Assembly (NCBI GenBank): GCA_964480735.1
Contig: CAYZQS010000081.1
Location: forward strand, 1-11,833
From: UBA5972 sp964480735
GTDB lineage: Bacteria > Pseudomonadota > Alphaproteobacteria > Rhodobacterales > Rhodobacteraceae
Length of the DNA: 11,833 bases
Reading direction: 5' to 3'
Position numbers and translations under genes: made by a program. Every line of letters begins with the position of its first letter. Position 1 is the stretch's first letter. Below the pieces are notes generated by a model. That model was not told the DNA's origin and searched no databases. It saw nothing but the letters and a program-made list of their open reading frames with translations. Below are positions 1-7,401 of this stretch, piece after piece.

Positions 1-116
1 TGCTGACAAAAGCGGATTTCAGGAAACTGGGGTCCATAGCCATATCGGGTTCCGGTGACACAGTTTCAATCACCAGCGCCAAACAACTGGTCGGCGACCG
101 ATTGTGGGCCCGCTAA
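1..116 (+). CDS. comEC: C-terminal tail of probable ComEC/Rec2-family DNA uptake protein (partial)
   Basis: An open frame enters from the left edge (first full codon at 3) and stops at TAA 114-116, giving 37 residues. The visible tail includes FRKLGSIAI and ends GDRLWAR. This resembles, from memory, the last segment of alphaproteobacterial ComEC/Rec2 proteins, whose metallo-beta-lactamase-like C-terminal domain often ends in a G-D/R-R-x-W motif. ComEC is an inner-membrane channel for DNA uptake in transformation. A convergent comEC next to lexA is the arrangement I recall for Rhodobacteraceae, which supports the call. Only the tail is present, so no membrane segment or catalytic residue can be checked. 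The stop codon is followed at once by the palindromic element at 117-217. The assignment rests on a short tail plus context. Confidence 0.5.
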   Translation, partial: LTKADFRKLGSIAISGSGDTVSITSAKQLVGDRLWAR

Positions 117-217
117 AGCCGCGTCCTTTTAGTCTGAATCAGCGGAGCGGCTCTAGCCTTTTGATCTTGCGCGCAAATTAACCCGAAAACCGGCACCTAC
201 TTTTCGGATTGCGCCTT
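117..217 (-). repeat. Palindromic intergenic repeat element, copy 1
   Basis: This 101-bp element matches 11638-11738 in inverted orientation at 91 of 101 positions without gaps. It holds two potential stem-loops. One has arms AGCCGC (117-122) and GCGGCT. The other has CCGAAAA/TTTTCGG nested in GCGCAA/TTGCGC arms. It lies between the stop of the comEC-like gene and the stop of lexA, so it could end transcription from both sides. Size, double-hairpin design and intergenic site resemble the RIME and Bru-RS palindromic elements of alphaproteobacteria; that family link is an inference from memory. Confidence 0.85.
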
Positions 218-228
218 AGCGGTGAAAC

Positions 229-915
229 CTAATAGGTGCGGATCAGGCCGACCAGACGGCCCTGAATTTTGATCTGGTCGTCCCTGTAAACCCGGGTTTC
301 ATAGGCCGGATTTGCAGCTTCCAGCGCAATGGCATTGCCGCGTTTGCGCAAGCGTTTTAGCGTTGCTTCCTGATCTTCCACCAGCGCCACGACAATATCG
401 CCGTTGTCAGCCACCGACTGTTCCCGGATCACAACAACATCACCGTTGTTTATGCCCGCGTCGATCATGGAATCCCCTTTAACTTCAAGGGCATAGTGAT
501 GTCCGCTGCTTTGTACCATCGTGTCGGGTACGGCCACGTTATGCGAGGCATGGCTGATGGCCTCGATCGGGGTGCCCGCGGCAATCATACCCATCAACGG
601 AACGTCAAGCGAGTTGGCCGGCTCCACATCCATCGCGGCCCGCGGTGGATTGCTGGCAGACCCTTCGATAACCCGCGGCTGAAAGCCACTTTTTTCCAGC
701 GGTTCCGGCAGTTTAATGATCTCAATGGCCCGGGCGCGGTGGGCCAGCCGTCGGATAAATCCGCGTTCTTCTAGGGCTGAAATAAGCCGGTGAATGCCCG
801 ATTTTGACCGCAGCCCCAACGCCTCTTTCATTTCATCAAACGAGGGCGGAACGCCTTCGCTTTTCAGCCGCTGTTGGATAAATTCAAGTAAATCGAGCTG
901 CTTTCGGGTTAACAT
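229..915 (-). CDS. lexA: LexA, SOS-response transcriptional repressor and autoprotease
   Basis: The 228-residue protein is a normal length for alphaproteobacterial LexA. The N-terminal winged helix-turn-helix (about 1-65, beginning MLTRKQLDLLEFI) binds operators. The C-terminal S24 peptidase-like domain carries the scissile Ala113-Gly114 bond (IAAGTPIEA), the catalytic Ser149 (GDSM) and the catalytic Lys187 (ATLKRL). RecA filaments on single-stranded DNA stimulate self-cleavage and so derepress the SOS regulon. The ATG at 913-915 is preceded at 6 nt by a strong Shine-Dalgarno (GAGGAG on the minus strand, 922-927), which supports this start. The gene follows moeA by about 115 bp and has its own promoter and a triple GTTC operator, so it should be autoregulated independently of the trp-moa operon. 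All key residues are intact. Confidence 0.97.
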   Translation of the reverse strand: MLTRKQLDLLEFIQQRLKSEGVPPSFDEMKEALGLRSKSGIHRLISALEERGFIRRLAHRARAIEIIKLPEPLEKSGFQPRVIEGSASNPPRAAMDVEPANSLDVPLMGMIAAGTPIEAISHASHNVAVPDTMVQSSGHHYALEVKGDSMIDAGINNGDVVVIREQSVADNGDIVVALVEDQEATLKRLRKRGNAIALEAANPAYETRVYRDDQIKIQGRLVGLIRTY

Positions 916-980
916 CTGCCACTCCTCGGTGCCTGTCGGTTGCAGGATTTCCCGCCTATGTTCGCGGATTTCCCACTTTC

Positions 981-1006
981 GTTCAAGCTAAGTTCTATAT
1001 GTGTTC
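981..1006 (-). promoter_or_regulatory. LexA operator (SOS box) with three half-sites
   Basis: On the plus strand GTTC occurs at 981-984, 992-995 and 1003-1006, each separated by exactly 7 nt. Read toward lexA this is GAAC-N7-GAAC-N7-GAAC. The established alphaproteobacterial SOS box is the direct repeat GTTC-N7-GTTC, so this site contains two overlapping boxes sharing the middle half-site. It sits 66-91 bp upstream of the lexA start codon and overlaps the predicted -10 region, which fits autorepression. Confidence 0.85.
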
Positions 1007-1020
1007 CCGTTTTGTGTCAA
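992..1020 (-). promoter_or_regulatory. Predicted lexA promoter overlapping the SOS box
   Basis: On the minus strand a perfect -35 hexamer TTGACA lies at 1020-1015, followed after 17 nt by TAGAAC (997-992), a weak but acceptable -10. TATAGA at 999-994 with a 15-nt spacer is an alternative. The -10 lies inside the LexA half-sites, so bound LexA should block RNA polymerase. The -35 belongs to a 9-bp direct repeat whose other copy overlaps the moeA stop codon. Confidence 0.5.
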
Positions 1021-1033
1021 CAACTTGTGTCAA
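1012..1033 (-). repeat. 9-bp direct repeat TTGTGTCAA, 13-bp period
   Basis: TTGTGTCAA occurs at 1012-1020 and again at 1025-1033, separated by 4 nt. On the minus strand each copy contains TTGACA, so the lexA -35 hexamer is duplicated. The upstream copy overlaps the moeA stop codon (1030-1032). It may be chance, or a binding site for a second regulator; only the copy at 1015-1020 has a suitably spaced -10. Confidence 0.6.
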
Positions 1034-2214
1034 AGACGAATGACTGCCACCATATCGCCGATCTTTTTTGGCGGATCATTGGGTGGGCGCACCAGCAGGG
1101 CATTTGGTCTTGCATCCGGTGCCAAAACTGATTTGGGGTATCTTGCGGCCGGGTAAATTGTCAGCTGTGAATACTCCACTGCCGCGTGGGCCTGGATAAA
1201 ATGTTCAGACCCGCGGTTTTCATCCAGATCAACGCCTAAACGCGCAAGCTCTGAATTAAGGGGTTGGCCGCCCAAACCTTGCATTTTTCGCACTGCGGGC
1301 CGCAGGAAATACTGCCCGCAAACCATTGATGGTAAAGGATTACCCGGCAGACCGATCAATGGAGTATTTTGCAATTTCCCCGCCATTGTGCTGCCGCCGG
1401 GCCGCATATCGACCCGATCAAAGCAAGTGATAAACCCCAATGTTTTGGTCACGTTACGTACGATGTCGTAGTCCCCCGCCGCCGAACCGCCGATTGTGAC
1501 GATCAGGTCCGCAGTGGCGCACAAAGAAAACGCGGATGTCAGCGACGCCACATTGTCAGCGCCAATCGGCAGTATCCGCGCATCAGCACCCTGTTCGCGT
1601 AACAAAGCGGCCAGGCCATAGATATTAGAGGCAAATATCTGCTGGGCACGGGGAACGCCACCCGGCATGACCAATTCGTCCCCGGTGCTGAGCAGGGCAA
1701 CCGCCGGTTTGCGGTACACCGGAACCGTGCACAGCCCCATTGACGCCAATTGCATAATGTCATGGGGCTGTATTTTTCGTGGCGCCGTCATTGTTTCACC
1801 GGCCAAAAAATCACCTCCGGTGGGCTTTATAAACGATTTTTGGCTGATCTTTTGGTGCAGGGTTATGCTGCTTTTGCGGGCGCTCACCTGTTCCTGCATC
1901 ACCACCTTGTCCGCACCCTTGGGCATCGGTGCGCCGGTGAATATGCGCACAGCAGTGCCTGATATTATGGTCCCGTGGTGGCTGTGACCGGCAGAGGATT
2001 CTCCAACAATTTCCAGATGGTTGCCGGGTGAAGCATCAGCAGCTTGCATCGCATAACCATCCATAGCCGACGCTGCGAACTGTCGCTGGTCGCGGGGCGC
2101 TGTTACGGGCCTTGCCAGAACGCGACCGACCGATTTGTCGACCTGGACATGCTGAACGTCAAGTGGCCCAAACAGCTTGATAAATTCATCCAGTGCCGCA
2201 GTTGGCGACAGCAT
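1030..2214 (-). CDS. moeA: MoeA, molybdopterin molybdotransferase
   Basis: MoeA inserts molybdate into adenylylated molybdopterin, releasing AMP, in the last common step of molybdenum cofactor synthesis in the cytoplasm. The 394 residues match the family's usual length of about 400. Visible family motifs are SAMDGYA (49-55), RIFTGAPMPKGAD (90-102), the molybdopterin-binding-fold segments STGDELV (176-182) and TIGGSAAGDYD (240-250), and GLPGNP (288-293). The ATG at 2212-2214 shares one base with the moaC stop (TGATG), which indicates translational coupling and supports this start. Pairing moeA with moaC puts an early and a late cofactor step in the same transcript. Nothing is truncated. A MogA/MoaB partner is not in the window. 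Confidence 0.95.
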   Translation of the reverse strand: MLSPTAALDEFIKLFGPLDVQHVQVDKSVGRVLARPVTAPRDQRQFAASAMDGYAMQAADASPGNHLEIVGESSAGHSHHGTIISGTAVRIFTGAPMPKGADKVVMQEQVSARKSSITLHQKISQKSFIKPTGGDFLAGETMTAPRKIQPHDIMQLASMGLCTVPVYRKPAVALLSTGDELVMPGGVPRAQQIFASNIYGLAALLREQGADARILPIGADNVASLTSAFSLCATADLIVTIGGSAAGDYDIVRNVTKTLGFITCFDRVDMRPGGSTMAGKLQNTPLIGLPGNPLPSMVCGQYFLRPAVRKMQGLGGQPLNSELARLGVDLDENRGSEHFIQAHAAVEYSQLTIYPAARYPKSVLAPDARPNALLVRPPNDPPKKIGDMVAVIRL

Positions 2215-2690
2215 CAGGGGGCCTTATACCTGCCGGATTTTCCGCCGTCCTTCAGGGTGACGCGGATGTCGGAAATTACCATGCTTCGGTCCACTGCTTT
2301 TAGCATGTCATAGATCGTCAGACCGGCGATGCTGACGGCGGTCAGGGCTTCCATTTCCACCCCTGTCCGGCCGGTTGTCTTGACGGTTGCGGCAATGTCC
2401 ACGCCGGAATTCGCATCATTTATCTGCAGATCCAACGAGACTTTGGAAATCGGCAGCGGATGACACAGCGGAATAAGCGAAGCGGTCTGCTTGCAGCCCA
2501 TTATACCTGCCAGGCGGGCAACCGCCAGAACGTCCCCCTTTTTGGTCGATCCTTTTTTAATTAAATCAAGCGTTTCAGGTTCCATCTTAATGTAACCCTT
2601 TGCCGTCGCAATCCGCGTGGTAACCGCTTTGCTGGAAACATCAACCATATGGGCGTCGCCGGAATTATCAAAATGCGTCAATTCGGCCAT
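2214..2690 (-). CDS. moaC: MoaC, cyclic pyranopterin monophosphate synthase
   Basis: MoaC converts the 3',8-cyclo-GTP made by MoaA into cyclic pyranopterin monophosphate, the first stable molybdenum cofactor intermediate. The 158-residue protein aligns with Escherichia coli MoaC without shift. The residues known as important there fall at the same numbers: Arg26, Lys51, His77 (LCHPLP), Glu112 and Glu114 (GVEMEALTA), Asp128 and Lys131 (YDMLKAVDRSM). Family members are normally hexamers; this is knowledge of the family, not seen here. The ATG at 2688-2690 overlaps the trpC stop by one base (TGATG), and its own stop overlaps moeA in the same way, so it lies inside a tightly coupled operon. The full length and active site appear intact. 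Confidence 0.97.
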   Translation of the reverse strand: MAELTHFDNSGDAHMVDVSSKAVTTRIATAKGYIKMEPETLDLIKKGSTKKGDVLAVARLAGIMGCKQTASLIPLCHPLPISKVSLDLQINDANSGVDIAATVKTTGRTGVEMEALTAVSIAGLTIYDMLKAVDRSMVISDIRVTLKDGGKSGRYKAP

Positions 2691-3493
2691 CAGGCGCGCT
2701 CCATCGCTGATTGCAGTAGGTTCCGCGTGGCCCCGGCCACATCGCTTTGGCGCATAAGGCTTTCACCGATCAGGAATGACCGCGCACCGCAGGCGGCCAT
2801 ATCCGACATGTCAGCACCGGTAAAAATACCCGATTCAGTGACGATCATACGATCATCTGGTACGTGCGGCGCCAGTTCGCGGGTGGTGTCCAAGGTAACC
2901 TCGAATGTCTTGAGATTGCGGTTGTTGATCCCCAACAGCGGTGATTTCAGCGCAATTGCGCGGTCCAGCTCTGCGCGGTTGTGGACTTCCAGCAGCACAT
3001 CCATGCCAAGATCAAAAGCTGTTTCTTCAAGTTCTGCGGCCTGATTGTCAGAAACACTTGCCAGAATAATCAATATACAATCAGCACTTAGGGCGCGAGC
3101 CTCAATCACCTGATAAGGATCATACAGGAAATCCTTGCGCAGTGCCGGAAGGGAAACTGCGGCGCGGGCCGCTGTCAGATAGGCGTCGGCCCCCTGAAAG
3201 GACGGTGTGTCTGTCAACACACTCAGACAGGTGGCACCCCCGCTTTGATAGGCTTTTGCCAAGTTGGCGGGATCAAAATCCGCGCGGATCAGACCCCGCG
3301 AAGGGCTGGCTTTCTTGATCTCGGCTATCAGGCCATAGCCGCTGATCGACGCCTGTTTTAACGCGCGGCAAAATCCGCGCGGTGCAGAGGACTCTTTTGC
3401 CTTGGCTGCCAAATCTTCAAGCGGAACCTGCCGTTTCCGTGCGGCAATTTCTTCCAGCTTATAGGCTTTTATCCGCTCCAGAATATCGCTCAT
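2690..3493 (-). CDS. trpC: TrpC, indole-3-glycerol phosphate synthase
   Basis: TrpC closes the indole ring by converting carboxyphenylamino-deoxyribulose phosphate to indole-3-glycerol phosphate in tryptophan synthesis. The 267 residues form a single-domain (beta/alpha)8 enzyme, not fused to TrpF as it is in enteric bacteria. Expected active-site residues are present: Glu58 and Lys60 (AEIKKASPSRG), Lys120 (LRKDFLYDPYQ), Glu169 (LLEVHN), Asn190 (GINNRNL), and Glu220-Ser221 (VTESGI). The ATG at 3491-3493 overlaps the trpD stop in an ATGA arrangement of 4 nt, and its stop overlaps moaC by one base. It lies third in the trpG-trpD-trpC-moaC-moeA operon. No irregularity is seen. Confidence 0.97.
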   Translation of the reverse strand: MSDILERIKAYKLEEIAARKRQVPLEDLAAKAKESSAPRGFCRALKQASISGYGLIAEIKKASPSRGLIRADFDPANLAKAYQSGGATCLSVLTDTPSFQGADAYLTAARAAVSLPALRKDFLYDPYQVIEARALSADCILIILASVSDNQAAELEETAFDLGMDVLLEVHNRAELDRAIALKSPLLGINNRNLKTFEVTLDTTRELAPHVPDDRMIVTESGIFTGADMSDMAACGARSFLIGESLMRQSDVAGATRNLLQSAMERA

Positions 3494-4512
3494 ATGGTGG
3501 CCGCCGAGGTGAATTTAGCAAGCGCCTGCAGCTTGCTGGACGCTGCACCACTGTCGATACTTTTTCCAGCAATTACAACGCCTTCAGGCAAAGACTTCGC
3601 GTCACCAGAGACAACAAATGCAGCAGCTGCGTTTAACAGCACCGCATCGCGATAGGCCGATTTCTCGCCCGCCAGCAAAGCTTTGAACGCCTTGCCGTTA
3701 TTCTCCGGGCTGCCGCCAAGAATGTCTTCAAACGGATGCACCGGCAGACCGGCGTCTTCAGGATGAACCTCAAACTCGCGCAATCTGTCACCAGAAGTCT
3801 CAACCACCCAGGTTTTCCCGGCAATCGAAATTTCGTCGGTGCCGTCTGCGCCGTGAACCAGCCAGGCTTTTTCAGTCCCCAGCGCAGCAAGGGTTTCCGC
3901 CATCGGGCGAATGACGTCGCGAGAAAACGCACCTGTCAACTGCCGCGTAACCCCAGCCGGATTTGTCAATGGTCCCAAGATGTTGAAGATTGTTCTTGTC
4001 CCAAGTTCCTGACGCGACGGCATTACATGGCGCGTGGCCGGATGGTGCATCGGGGCCATCATAAAGCCAATGCCAATATCCAGAATGGCCTGCTCTACCA
4101 CAGAGGCATCAACCATCACCTGCACGCCCATCTGCCCCAAAGCATCGGCCGCGCCGGATTTGGAGCTCAGATTGCGGTTGCCGTGTTTGGCCACCACCAC
4201 ACCGGCACCAGCCACCACAAAGGCCGTGGCGGTGGATATATTCAGGGTGCCCATGCCATCCCCGCCGGTGCCAACGATATCCATCGCGCCCTTTGGTGCT
4301 TTTACGGCCAGACATTTGGCCCGCATGACAGACGCGGCAGCGGCATATTCCTCGACGGTTTCACCGCGTGTGCGCATGCTCATAAGCAACCCGCCGATTT
4401 GGCTTGGTGTGGCGTCGCCTTCCATAATCGCCATAAAGGCCCTTTCGGCCTCGTGCCGGGTCAAAGGCCGTTCAGCGGCAAGACCGATCAGTGGCTTAAG
4501 AATATCACTCAT
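3490..4512 (-). CDS. trpD: TrpD, anthranilate phosphoribosyltransferase
   Basis: TrpD transfers the phosphoribosyl group of PRPP to anthranilate. The 340 residues match the family length. Family signatures are present: the PRPP-binding loop GTGGD (81-85), NIST (91-94), KHGNRN (109-114) with SSKSGAAD (116-123), the anthranilate-contacting region with LGTRT (170-174), and the metal-binding pair Asp226-Glu227 (DGTDEIS). It is a stand-alone enzyme, not fused to TrpG. The ATG at 4510-4512 overlaps the trpG stop by 4 nt (ATGA), and its own stop overlaps the trpC start the same way, so the three trp genes should be translated in a coupled fashion. Long open frames on the opposite strand here are shadows. 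Confidence 0.97.
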   Translation of the reverse strand: MSDILKPLIGLAAERPLTRHEAERAFMAIMEGDATPSQIGGLLMSMRTRGETVEEYAAAASVMRAKCLAVKAPKGAMDIVGTGGDGMGTLNISTATAFVVAGAGVVVAKHGNRNLSSKSGAADALGQMGVQVMVDASVVEQAILDIGIGFMMAPMHHPATRHVMPSRQELGTRTIFNILGPLTNPAGVTRQLTGAFSRDVIRPMAETLAALGTEKAWLVHGADGTDEISIAGKTWVVETSGDRLREFEVHPEDAGLPVHPFEDILGGSPENNGKAFKALLAGEKSAYRDAVLLNAAAAFVVSGDAKSLPEGVVIAGKSIDSGAASSKLQALAKFTSAATI

Positions 4513-5090
4513 GCTGCAATTTTCGCTTTTGCCAGAAAGTTTTTCAGCAAAGCATAGCCGTGCTGCGTGGCGATGCTTTCCGGGTGAAACTGCAGGCCGT
4601 AAATTGGCAGATCAGCGTGTTCCAACCCCATAATCGTGCCGTCCTCAAGCCAGGCGGAAACCCGCAAGCTGTTGGGCAGGTTGTCTTTTTTAACAATCAA
4701 CGAATGATAGCGGGTGGCGGCAAACGGCGAGGGCAAACCGGCAAACAGACCGGCCCCGTCGTGGTGCATATTGCCAAGTTTGCCGTGCATAATCTCGTGG
4801 CACCGGCTGACCGTGCCACCAAATGCCTGACCAATCACCTGATGGCCAAGACATATTCCAATCAATGGAATTTCCGCCTCAGCGGCGGATTTGGTCAATT
4901 CCAGACAAATCCCGGCCTGATCCGGATCACAGGGCCCCGGGGACAACATGATGGCCGCCGGGTTCAGCGCCACGGCGTCCCTGACGCTGATCTGATCGTT
5001 GCGCACAACCTTAACATCCGCACCCAGTTCGCCCAGATAATGAACCAGGTTGTAGGTAAAGCTGTCATAATTATCGATCAGCAGGATCAT
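4509..5090 (-). CDS. trpG: TrpG, anthranilate synthase glutamine amidotransferase subunit
   Basis: TrpG hydrolyses glutamine and passes ammonia to TrpE, which makes anthranilate from chorismate. The 193-residue protein is a class I glutamine amidotransferase. Features include MILLIDNYDSFTYNL at the N terminus, the oxyanion region LSPGP, the nucleophile Cys80 in GICLGHQ, and the other triad members His169 and Glu171 in QFHPES. The frame stays open upstream to 6092, but family homology begins exactly at the ATG 5088-5090, so that start is used. The Shine-Dalgarno is weak (AGAAG about 8 nt upstream on the minus strand). It is the first gene of the trpGDC-moaC-moeA operon. The partner trpE is not in the window. 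Some family members also serve folate synthesis as PabA, but the trpD/trpC context favours the tryptophan role. Confidence 0.96.
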   Translation of the reverse strand: MILLIDNYDSFTYNLVHYLGELGADVKVVRNDQISVRDAVALNPAAIMLSPGPCDPDQAGICLELTKSAAEAEIPLIGICLGHQVIGQAFGGTVSRCHEIMHGKLGNMHHDGAGLFAGLPSPFAATRYHSLIVKKDNLPNSLRVSAWLEDGTIMGLEHADLPIYGLQFHPESIATQHGYALLKNFLAKAKIAA

Positions 5091-5127
5091 CGCGCGACTT
5101 CTATTTTCTGATTGCCCCGATTTTGGG

Positions 5128-5156
5128 GTGAACCACGTGGAATTTGCCGCTATAAA
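5128..5156 (+). promoter_or_regulatory. Predicted promoter of the polysaccharide deacetylase gene
   Basis: A TATAAA -10 element at 5151-5156 is preceded after 17 nt by GTGAAC (5128-5133), a weak match to TTGACA. The expected transcript start near 5163 lies about 55 nt before the ATG at 5218. The palindrome CCACGTGG (5133-5140) lies in the spacer and could bind a regulator. The 127-bp divergent region must also hold the promoter for trpG, which I could not place confidently. Confidence 0.4.
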
Positions 5157-5201
5157 TGCTTTACAGGGCAGGGGATGGTCAAGAGCAGACCGCCCTATTT
5201 C

Positions 5202-5210
5202 GAGGTGGAG
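5202..5210 (+). promoter_or_regulatory. Ribosome binding site fixing the deacetylase start
   Basis: The purine-rich GAGGTGGAG ends 7 nt before ATG 5218-5220. It selects this start over an in-frame upstream ATG at 5128, which has no such site, overlaps the predicted promoter and would put a charged segment before the membrane anchor. Confidence 0.7.
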
Positions 5211-5217
5211 AGCAACC

Positions 5218-6114
5218 ATGAGCGGCTTTAGTGCTGGATTTATCAAAGGTTTGGTGGTTTCCGCCCTTGTGGCGGGCGCGGTATCGATTGCCGTGCCGCT
5301 TGATCCGGCTGATCCGGGCAATAAAACCCAAGTTGAGCTGGAAACACCTGCGGGATCTGGGTTTAACACCGGACGCGATGATTCTGATCCCGTATTGCCG
5401 CGCACGGACCAAACAGTGGCGTCGCAGAATGAAATATCAGAACCACAGCTGACGGACGACAGCCAGACAACGCCGGTTGCCGACACAAATTCCGCCGCAC
5501 AGCCGGGTTCGCAGGCCGGAATAGAAATGCCGCAGGTTGATCCCGGTGACGAAGAAATTGCGCTGGTTACGCCTTCTGTTGATGAAACGCGGGTCACTCT
5601 GCCCGCAGCCCTTGGCGTTCCAATGCCGGAAATCGACAATCCGGTTGCTGATATTCCGGTAAACGAACTGCCAACAATCAGCGAACCGGTGACCGAAATT
5701 GAAGAACCCGTGGTAGAGGTTCCAACCGAAACACCGGTCACAGAAGATGTGGCGGTTGTCGAAGAGACCGAAACCTTGATCCCGCCTACGCCGGATGAAG
5801 CTGCGGTTGAGGCGCAACCAGAGGAACAATCTGCGCTGTTGCGCAATATGGTGGCCTTTGAAAACCCGGCCCAGCGGCCCTTGATGTCAATAATTCTGGT
5901 GGATGCGGGGCAGGAAAGCCTTGATCGTGCCGCTCTTTCAACCATGACGTTTCCAGTGACGTTTGCGGTTGATCTTGCTGATCCATCCGCCCGGCAAATA
6001 TCTGAAATATATTCGGAAAACGGGTTTGAAGTTGCCGCAATGGCACCTTCCGGCGATGCGGCTTTGGAAACGGCGGAAAACCCAAGCGACATGGTGGCGC
6101 TGGTGGACAGCCTG
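5218..6114 (+). CDS. Divergent polysaccharide deacetylase family protein (YibQ/DUF610-like), 3' end lost in gap
   Basis: The 299 visible codons run into the N gap. The N terminus (MSGFSAGFIKGLVVSALVAG...) is one hydrophobic segment at about residues 7-28 with little charge, which fits a signal anchor. Residues about 30-215 are a low-complexity, acidic stretch rich in Pro, Val, Thr and Glu, likely a flexible periplasmic linker. From residue 220 (RPLMSIILVDAGQ, then FPVTFAVDLADP and GFEVAAMAPSG) the sequence resembles the start of the divergent polysaccharide deacetylase domain that I recall from many Rhodobacteraceae. The family has a carbohydrate esterase-type fold, but its substrate is not established, so I assign no reaction. 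The usual length suggests about 150-200 residues are missing. It is divergent from trpG, with its own promoter. Confidence 0.75.
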
Positions 6115-6214
6115 NNNNNNNNNNNNNNNNNNNNNNNNNNNNNNNNNNNNNNNNNNNNNNNNNNNNNNNNNNNNNNNNNNNNNNNNNNNNNNNNNNNNNN
6201 NNNNNNNNNNNNNN
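6115..6214. other. Assembly gap of 100 N
   Basis: Exactly 100 undetermined bases separate two contigs. That round number is a common placeholder for a gap of unknown length. The gap truncates the deacetylase gene from the left and the MFS transporter gene from the right. Reading frames that run through it are artefacts. Confidence 0.98.
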
Positions 6215-7401
6215 GGATTGCTTAGCATCAGGGCAAACGCCACTGCCGCGCTGATCGCCACGCCCAGCGTCAGCGGCAAGGCGGAACCGTTAAAAGCAAG
6301 GCCAACCGGCACAGCGATCAGCATTGCAAGTACCGTGGCGCTGGCACCGATAATCGCCGAGGCCATGCCCGCGATATGTCCCATTGGTTCCATCGCAAGG
6401 GCGTTCAGATTGCCAAATGTCAGCCCGGCCATGAAAAATACGATAATCGACCAGCTGACAAACACCGGGAAGATCAGGGCCTCTGGCACCAGTTGAAAAA
6501 ACAGGATCGCCGCCATCAAACTTGCGGCTGACAATTGCAGCCCGAACGCGAATGTTGCCAGCGTGCGCATGCCAAGCCGGACCACCAAAGCGGCGTTCAA
6601 AAACCCGGCGGCCCCGGAAATCAGTGCGATCATGGCAAAATAGGCCGGGAAAGCCGTGCCTTTGTCAAACGTGTCCACAAACACCTGCTGGGCAGAGGTC
6701 AGATAGGAAAACAGGCCACCAAAACCAAGCGAAAGAACCGCAGTATAGGTGACAACGCTGCGATTTGCGATCACCTGCTGAAAGGCGGACAAAAATTTTG
6801 CGGCCCTGAACGGGCGGCGTTTTTCCGGCACCAAAGTTTCCGGTTGCCTGACATTCAGCCAGACCAGACCGATCAGTGAAAACAGAATGAACGCGATATA
6901 AATGCTGCGCCAGCCGTAGTTCAAAAACAGCAATTGCCCCACATATGGCGCAACCGCAGGCACCACCACAAAAATCGCCATGGCAATCGACATCACCCGC
7001 GCCATCATGCGCCCGGCGAACAGGTCTCGCACCATTGCCATCGTCACCGTGCGCGGGGCTGAAATGCCAAGCCCCTGAATAAACCGTGCCAGCAACATCA
7101 TTTCAAGGGATTTAACCATATATGCCATGACGCAGGCAGCGATAAAGACAAGTATTCCGGCAGTGATAATTGGTTTGCGGCCGAAGGCATCGGATATGGG
7201 CCCGGTCAGCAACTGGCCAACGCCGGTGCCAAGGACAAAGCTGGACAGCACCAATTGTGCCTGATTGACGTCGCCCAGTTGCAAATCCTCGGCAATCTCG
7301 GGAAACGCCGGCAGCATAGCGTCAGTGCCAAAGGCAATCAGCGAAAACAGAATTGCAATCAGGATGATGAATTCGGCGAAAGGTAGCGTGGGCTTGGTCA
7401 C
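6215..7401 (-). CDS. Bcr/CflA-type multidrug efflux MFS transporter (last residues lost in gap)
   Basis: This inner-membrane proton antiporter of the DHA1 drug efflux group has 395 visible residues of an expected 395-410. Only the extreme C terminus is missing. The alternating hydrophobic segments fit 12 membrane helices. Visible marks are an Asp in helix 1 (FGTDAMLPAFP, 24-34), MFS motif A GPISDAFGRKP (67-77), RFIQGLGISA (106-115) and a motif C-like PAVAPYVGQ (148-156). The family exports drugs such as bicyclomycin, chloramphenicol or sulfonamides, and some members export cysteine; the substrate here cannot be read. The start codon is GTG (7399-7401), overlapping the TGA of the upstream DsbA-family gene by 4 nt (GTGA). 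That overlap supports the choice and implies coupled translation. Confidence 0.9.

Noticed and set aside
3736..4557. 273-residue plus-strand open frame
   Set aside because: It is antisense to trpD and the end of trpG, both of which have full family motifs; no domain is visible in the shadow.
5128..5217. Upstream in-frame ATG for the deacetylase
   Set aside because: It lacks a Shine-Dalgarno, overlaps the predicted promoter and puts a charged segment ahead of the membrane anchor. The ATG at 5218 has a strong ribosome binding site.
5091..5217. A trp leader peptide with attenuator upstream of trpG
   Set aside because: I found no short frame with clustered Trp codons and no terminator. Only a 4-bp hairpin (5115-5118 with 5125-5128) is present.
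5091..6092. A long minus-strand frame extending trpG upstream to a 527-residue protein
   Set aside because: TrpG homology starts exactly at the ATG 5088-5090. The extension is antisense to the deacetylase, is Ser/Thr/Gly-rich without domain features, and mirrors that gene's biased codons.
5938..6214. Minus-strand frame joining the MFS transporter to residues left of the gap
   Set aside because: It reads through 100 N of unknown true length, and the residues beyond are antisense to the deacetylase. It is an assembly artefact.
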